A stretch of DNA of 44,768 nucleotides, from NCBI GenBank assembly GCA_021806295.1, contig JAJZXS010000008.1, positions 1 through 44,768 of the forward strand, in the 5' to 3' direction. This DNA is from Thermoplasmata archaeon. Its GTDB lineage: Archaea > Thermoplasmatota > Thermoplasmata > Thermoplasmatales > Thermoplasmataceae. The notes under the pieces are model-generated. The model did no database searches. It saw nothing but the letters and a program-made list of their open reading frames with translations, and had not been told where the DNA came from. The position numbers and the translations under genes are program-made. Positions 41,904 through 44,768 of the stretch are shown here, piece after piece; the stretch's first letter is position 1, and each line of letters starts with the position of its first letter.

Positions 41904-42584
41904 TTAAAACTGGTTAAAATCATATTCATCAGGCTGCTGCTCCTGCTTATGCCCGTACTCAGCCGAATTAATACGCCTGAAAAGCCATATCAGAAAGGCT
42001 ATAATGAATATTGAGGGAATCCACATATAGAAAGCATCAAATGGATGCGCAGATTCCTCCAACAGGATTTCTGAAGTTTCTATTGCCCCTGCAAATGCGA
42101 GCTCCAGCACAATAAACATGTACATGTAAATAATTTTCAGATAGTTATCCTTCATGATACCCTTTATCAGATAATAAAATATGTAAATATCGGTACTTAC
42201 TGCAACTGCATATGCAGGAAGCTCCAGCCATGAATGTGGCAGGAGCATTAGGCTGGCAAATATGGCAAAACCATTTACATGGGTTGAAGTGCCCTCAACT
42301 GCTATCACAGATGCTGTGGAACCTATAGAGAATAAAAACATGAAGATGCCTATAATAGGGATGAATTCTATTGATGCAATAAGGAGATTATGTGGGAATA
42401 TACTCAGCCACATAGGGAAGAATGATTGAGATATAATTGAATGGTCCTCTGACTTAAAACTGGCATAAAGTGCCGGATTATGTATTGGCAGTGAGGATAT
42501 TATGGCAAATCCGGCAAGCTCTATTATAAACGATATCAGGAATACCCGTCTGAGCCGGGGCATCTTTATTTGCATATATTCCAC
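41904..42584 (-). CDS. SpoIIM-like membrane protein
   Basis: The 226-residue protein has about five membrane helices. The motif IFPHNLLIASIEFIPIIGIFMFLFSIGS and the later LMLLPHSWLELPAYAVAVSTD match the SpoIIM/DUF95 family, which is widespread in archaea and not limited to sporulation. Its role outside bacilli is unknown; in many genomes it is linked to membrane remodelling or anion transport genes. It lies 39 nt downstream of the ClC gene in the same direction. Confidence 0.7.
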   Translation of the reverse strand: MEYMQIKMPRLRRVFLISFIIELAGFAIISSLPIHNPALYASFKSEDHSIISQSFFPMWLSIFPHNLLIASIEFIPIIGIFMFLFSIGSTASVIAVEGTSTHVNGFAIFASLMLLPHSWLELPAYAVAVSTDIYIFYYLIKGIMKDNYLKIIYMYMFIVLELAFAGAIETSEILLEESAHPFDAFYMWIPSIFIIAFLIWLFRRINSAEYGHKQEQQPDEYDFNQF

Positions 42585-42623
42585 ATTTCAATCATATTAT
42601 TTATATTTTGGTCAAAAATTTCC

Positions 42624-44390
42624 TTATTGTTCTGATTCCTGCGCCCTTATAGTTTTTACATTGTCCTCATACTTATTTAATATCGATTCCAGTGTAATAA
42701 TGCCTATAAATTTACCGTTGTCAACGACAGCGCACCATTTTGTTCTGTTTTTCATCATCAATTCCCATGCGTTTTCTGCGCTATTATCAAATTTAACATA
42801 GGAAATCCCTGGCCTGTAGTAATCCTTTACATAACCATATGATTTATTATCAATATCATATAGATAGACAGCTCCCATGAGCTTATCATGGTAAACCACA
42901 GGAAGCGAGAGAAGGTCGTTTTCCTTCATTATATTGTCCGCCCTATATATGGTATAGTAAAGGTCAGCGTATATGTCATTTCTTATTTTTAAACTGGAAA
43001 CTTTCATTTCCAGAAGTAGTGGAGTGTGGTATTCTCCCATATTGGCCGGGGAATCACGTCTCTGCTCTACCTGCGATTCATATATACTGTACTTTGTCCC
43101 GGAGGCAATGTATGCAATTGAGACAGCCAGCATTGCTCCCGGGAGAAGCTGTAGGCTTCCAGTCATTTCTACCACCATCAGTATAACAGCTAGTGGCACC
43201 TTTCCTGCAGCTCCGAAGAATGATAGCATGCCTATTATAACAAAGGGTGCTACCTCAGGAACAATGCCCGGCGCAAAGGAGTGGAAAAGAACGCCGAAAA
43301 GGGCTCCGAGGGATGCTCCAATGAATATCCCCGGGGCAAATACACCTCCGCTTCCGCCAGATGATACTGTAAAGGATGTCGCAATAATTTTAACAAAGGG
43401 TAACAGGACCAGCACGAGAAGTATGGGCAATCCAAATGTCACAAGTTCATTAAATTTGCCGAGCTCCAGTATTTCAACCCAGCCATATCCAGTTCCAAGT
43501 ATTTCCGGAAAGAGGAGGGCAATGATACCAACAACAACACCTCCTATCATAGGTTTTATATGATTCGGTATGTGCCATTTTTTGAATATATCCCTAAGAC
43601 TATAAAATGTCTGTACATAAAGTATGGCCATTAGCCCCGCAACAAGACCCAATATGGCATAAAATGGCAATCTAAACACATTAAATTGTTCAATATAATC
43701 ACCAAATATGGGCTTAAACCCTACCACAGAGGCAAATATGGAATAACCTATAGATGATGCGACTAGGGAAGGAAATATTACTTCTGATTCAAAATCACGT
43801 CTGTACAGTATTTCAGCACCCAGTACTGCACCACCTATTGGTGCCTTAAATATTGTTCCTATACCTGCGCCTATTCCAACTGCAACGGCTATTCTTCTAT
43901 CCTTGGGGCTTAACCCAAGAACATCAGCCAGAAATGACCCTATCCCTGCAGCAATCAGAGCAGTTGGGCCCTCTCTCCCAGCACTTCCGCCAGAACCTAT
44001 TGTAATAGCCGATGCTATTGTCTTCACAATGGGTGTTCGCCTTCTTATCTTTCCATGATTATTATGAAAGGATCTTATTGCAGCATCGGTTCCGTGGCCC
44101 TCTGCAGAAGGGTCAAATGTATAAACGATTATACCACTTATAAGACCGCCTACCGCAACAACAACTGGTATAAGGTAATAACGCAGAGCAAAAAAATGAT
44201 ATATAGGGGAGCCATGCTCGCCCAGGGGTCTTGGAATTGGCATACCAACAATATGTGCGAAAAATATGATTTCAAAAAGCCTGATTGCATAGTAGAATGC
44301 CAGGGCTCCGAAACCTGCAACTATTCCTATTATGGCACCGACTATAAACCATTTCTCAAAATATGGCAAAGATGAAAGTTTAAGATTCAT
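42624..44390 (-). CDS. ClC-family chloride channel with CBS domains
   Basis: The 588-residue protein has the ClC core of about 18 helices, with GSGGSAGREGP (133-142; gating Glu140), GIGAGIGTIFKAPIGGAVLGAE and GSGGSGGVFAPGIFIGASLG. Two CBS repeats at the C-terminus (NIMKENDLLSLPVVYHDKLMG and NAWELMMKNRTKWCAVVDNGKFIGIITLESIL) may bind nucleotides and control gating. The position of the proton glutamate of E. coli ClC (E203) is Ile here, suggesting a passive channel more than an antiporter. A strong GGTGAGGGGG ribosome-binding site lies about 10 nt before the ATG. It leads the minus-strand operon. Confidence 0.9.
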   Translation of the reverse strand: MNLKLSSLPYFEKWFIVGAIIGIVAGFGALAFYYAIRLFEIIFFAHIVGMPIPRPLGEHGSPIYHFFALRYYLIPVVVAVGGLISGIIVYTFDPSAEGHGTDAAIRSFHNNHGKIRRRTPIVKTIASAITIGSGGSAGREGPTALIAAGIGSFLADVLGLSPKDRRIAVAVGIGAGIGTIFKAPIGGAVLGAEILYRRDFESEVIFPSLVASSIGYSIFASVVGFKPIFGDYIEQFNVFRLPFYAILGLVAGLMAILYVQTFYSLRDIFKKWHIPNHIKPMIGGVVVGIIALLFPEILGTGYGWVEILELGKFNELVTFGLPILLVLVLLPFVKIIATSFTVSSGGSGGVFAPGIFIGASLGALFGVLFHSFAPGIVPEVAPFVIIGMLSFFGAAGKVPLAVILMVVEMTGSLQLLPGAMLAVSIAYIASGTKYSIYESQVEQRRDSPANMGEYHTPLLLEMKVSSLKIRNDIYADLYYTIYRADNIMKENDLLSLPVVYHDKLMGAVYLYDIDNKSYGYVKDYYRPGISYVKFDNSAENAWELMMKNRTKWCAVVDNGKFIGIITLESILNKYEDNVKTIRAQESEQ

Positions 44391-44568
44391 TTTATGATTT
44401 CCCCCTCACCAAAATGGAAATACAGAAAACGCTGGATTTTAATATAGTGAAAGCGCCTTTAATGCCTTTATAGCAGTATAGCCCCATATGAGATGAGTAA
44501 TAGTAATACCTTATATAAATCTTGAGTGAACGCCATAAAAATGGTCTTTACTGCCTTATAAATTAATT
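44391..44568. promoter_or_regulatory. Intergenic region upstream of ClC, with a TATA-like palindromic word
   Basis: This stretch holds the ClC ribosome-binding site (about 44401-44410) and a TATA-like ACTATATTAAA about 55 nt before its ATG. A symmetric CCTTATATAAAT near 44510-44521 could serve either strand. No CDS is visible in it. Confidence 0.4.
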
Positions 44569-44768
44569 TCATTCCCTTGAAAAATATTCTTTTAATTTAT
44601 CAGAAACTATGCCCGCCGTTGTTTTCAATAGGGCAACCGGCGACCACGGGATAAGCAGTTCTGGATTCATAAGTCTAAACCAGTAGTTTTCCCGTATATT
44701 TTCCACCATATATCTTGTTCTGTAGGCAAGTATAAATTCATCGAATACAGATTTATAAAATCTGTATG
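44569..44768 (-). CDS. 3' end of an unidentified gene, cut by the window edge
   Basis: The minus frame is open from the right edge to a TGA at 44571-44569 and encodes 65 C-terminal residues. They include YKSVFDEFILAYRTRYMVEN, WFRLMNPELLIPWSPVALLK and the closing VSDKLKEYFSRE. The composition and codons look like a real protein with amphipathic helices. There are too few residues to assign a family. The opposite strand has no comparable frame. Confidence 0.5.
   Translation of the reverse strand, partial: YRFYKSVFDEFILAYRTRYMVENIRENYWFRLMNPELLIPWSPVALLKTTAGIVSDKLKEYFSRE

Noticed and set aside
42973-43563. A 196-codon plus-strand frame inside the ClC gene
   Set aside because: It is antisense to conserved ClC helices and shows no domain; it is rich in Ser/Pro/Thr as expected for reverse-complemented membrane codons.
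44541-44561. Tiny plus-strand frame (6 codons) after the TATA-like word at 44510
   Set aside because: It is too short to support a gene; the TATA-like word is symmetric and can be chance in AT-rich DNA.
1-44768. CRISPR arrays, insertion sequences, rRNA genes, prophage
   Set aside because: No spaced repeat series, transposase, integrase, terminal inverted repeats or rRNA-like segments were seen in the window.

Overview
The window is a stretch of an archaeal chromosome, most likely from the order Thermoplasmatales (a Ferroplasma/Acidiplasma/Cuniculiplasma-like acidophile). The reasons are an AT-rich sequence, many AGA/AGG and ATA codons, leaderless genes with a TATA box about 25 nt before the ATG, and a typical archaeal gene set: aIF2-beta, archaeal-type ProRS ending in Tyr, an HTH-fused CTP-type riboflavin kinase, Dph6, class II HMG-CoA reductase, PyrB-PyrI, and a thioredoxin reductase without the usual NADPH-binding arginines. 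No rRNA, insertion sequence, prophage or CRISPR array is visible. The genus assignment is inference.

Layout. 1-5.2 kb: 3' part of a methyltransferase, a GNAT acetyltransferase, a 14-TM MFS exporter, a GNAT-like protein and a DAO-type flavoenzyme. 5.2-10 kb (mostly minus): an SDR whose nucleotide-binding motif has no legal in-frame start, a 360-nt gene-free stretch, tRNA-Arg(CCG) abutting an adenosine-specific kinase gene, a small membrane protein, a secreted NTF2-like protein, a winged-helix regulator and an APC permease. 10-11.9 kb: thioredoxin reductase and thioredoxin, divergent from a TrmB-like regulator, with a long perfect inverted repeat between them. 11.9-19.2 kb: MoaE, an MHS-type transporter, an overlapping GlcD-GlcF pair, an overlapping aspartokinase-ASD pair and a HAD phosphatase. 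19.2-25.7 kb: ProRS, a TDT-family membrane protein, a PUA/EVE-like protein, two paralogous APC permeases, a 52-residue ribbon-helix-helix (RHH) protein and an unusual tRNA-Glu(CTC).

25.8-29.3 kb: a surface-anchored protein rich in N-glycosylation sequons followed by an ABC exporter, then an RHH regulator overlapping an unrecognised partner gene. 29.5-33.3 kb: aIF2-beta with a C-terminal TRAM-like domain, a PIN nuclease, riboflavin kinase, Dph6, and convergent PyrB-PyrI. 33.4-37.5 kb: an NTF2-like protein, an orphan with possible metal ligands, and an HMG-CoA reductase/TPR/hydrolase operon. 37.5-44.8 kb: two orphans, a transaldolase-family protein with altered active-site residues, a peroxiredoxin, and a minus-strand run of ClC channel, SpoIIM-like protein, prephenate dehydratase, SRPBCC protein, small wHTH protein and gamma-carbonic-anhydrase-like protein. 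The 3' end of another minus-strand gene reaches the right edge.

Functional themes are thiol redox control (TrxB/Trx/regulator, peroxiredoxin), amino-acid uptake and synthesis (three APC permeases, aspartate-family enzymes, PheA), organic-acid oxidation (GlcDF), and core translation and cofactor genes. Genes are tightly packed, and four convergent pairs overlap at their 3' ends. No complete novel multi-gene system is certain. The best candidates are the RHH/partner pair beside the surface-protein ABC exporter, the palindrome-controlled thioredoxin locus, and the remodelled transaldolase.
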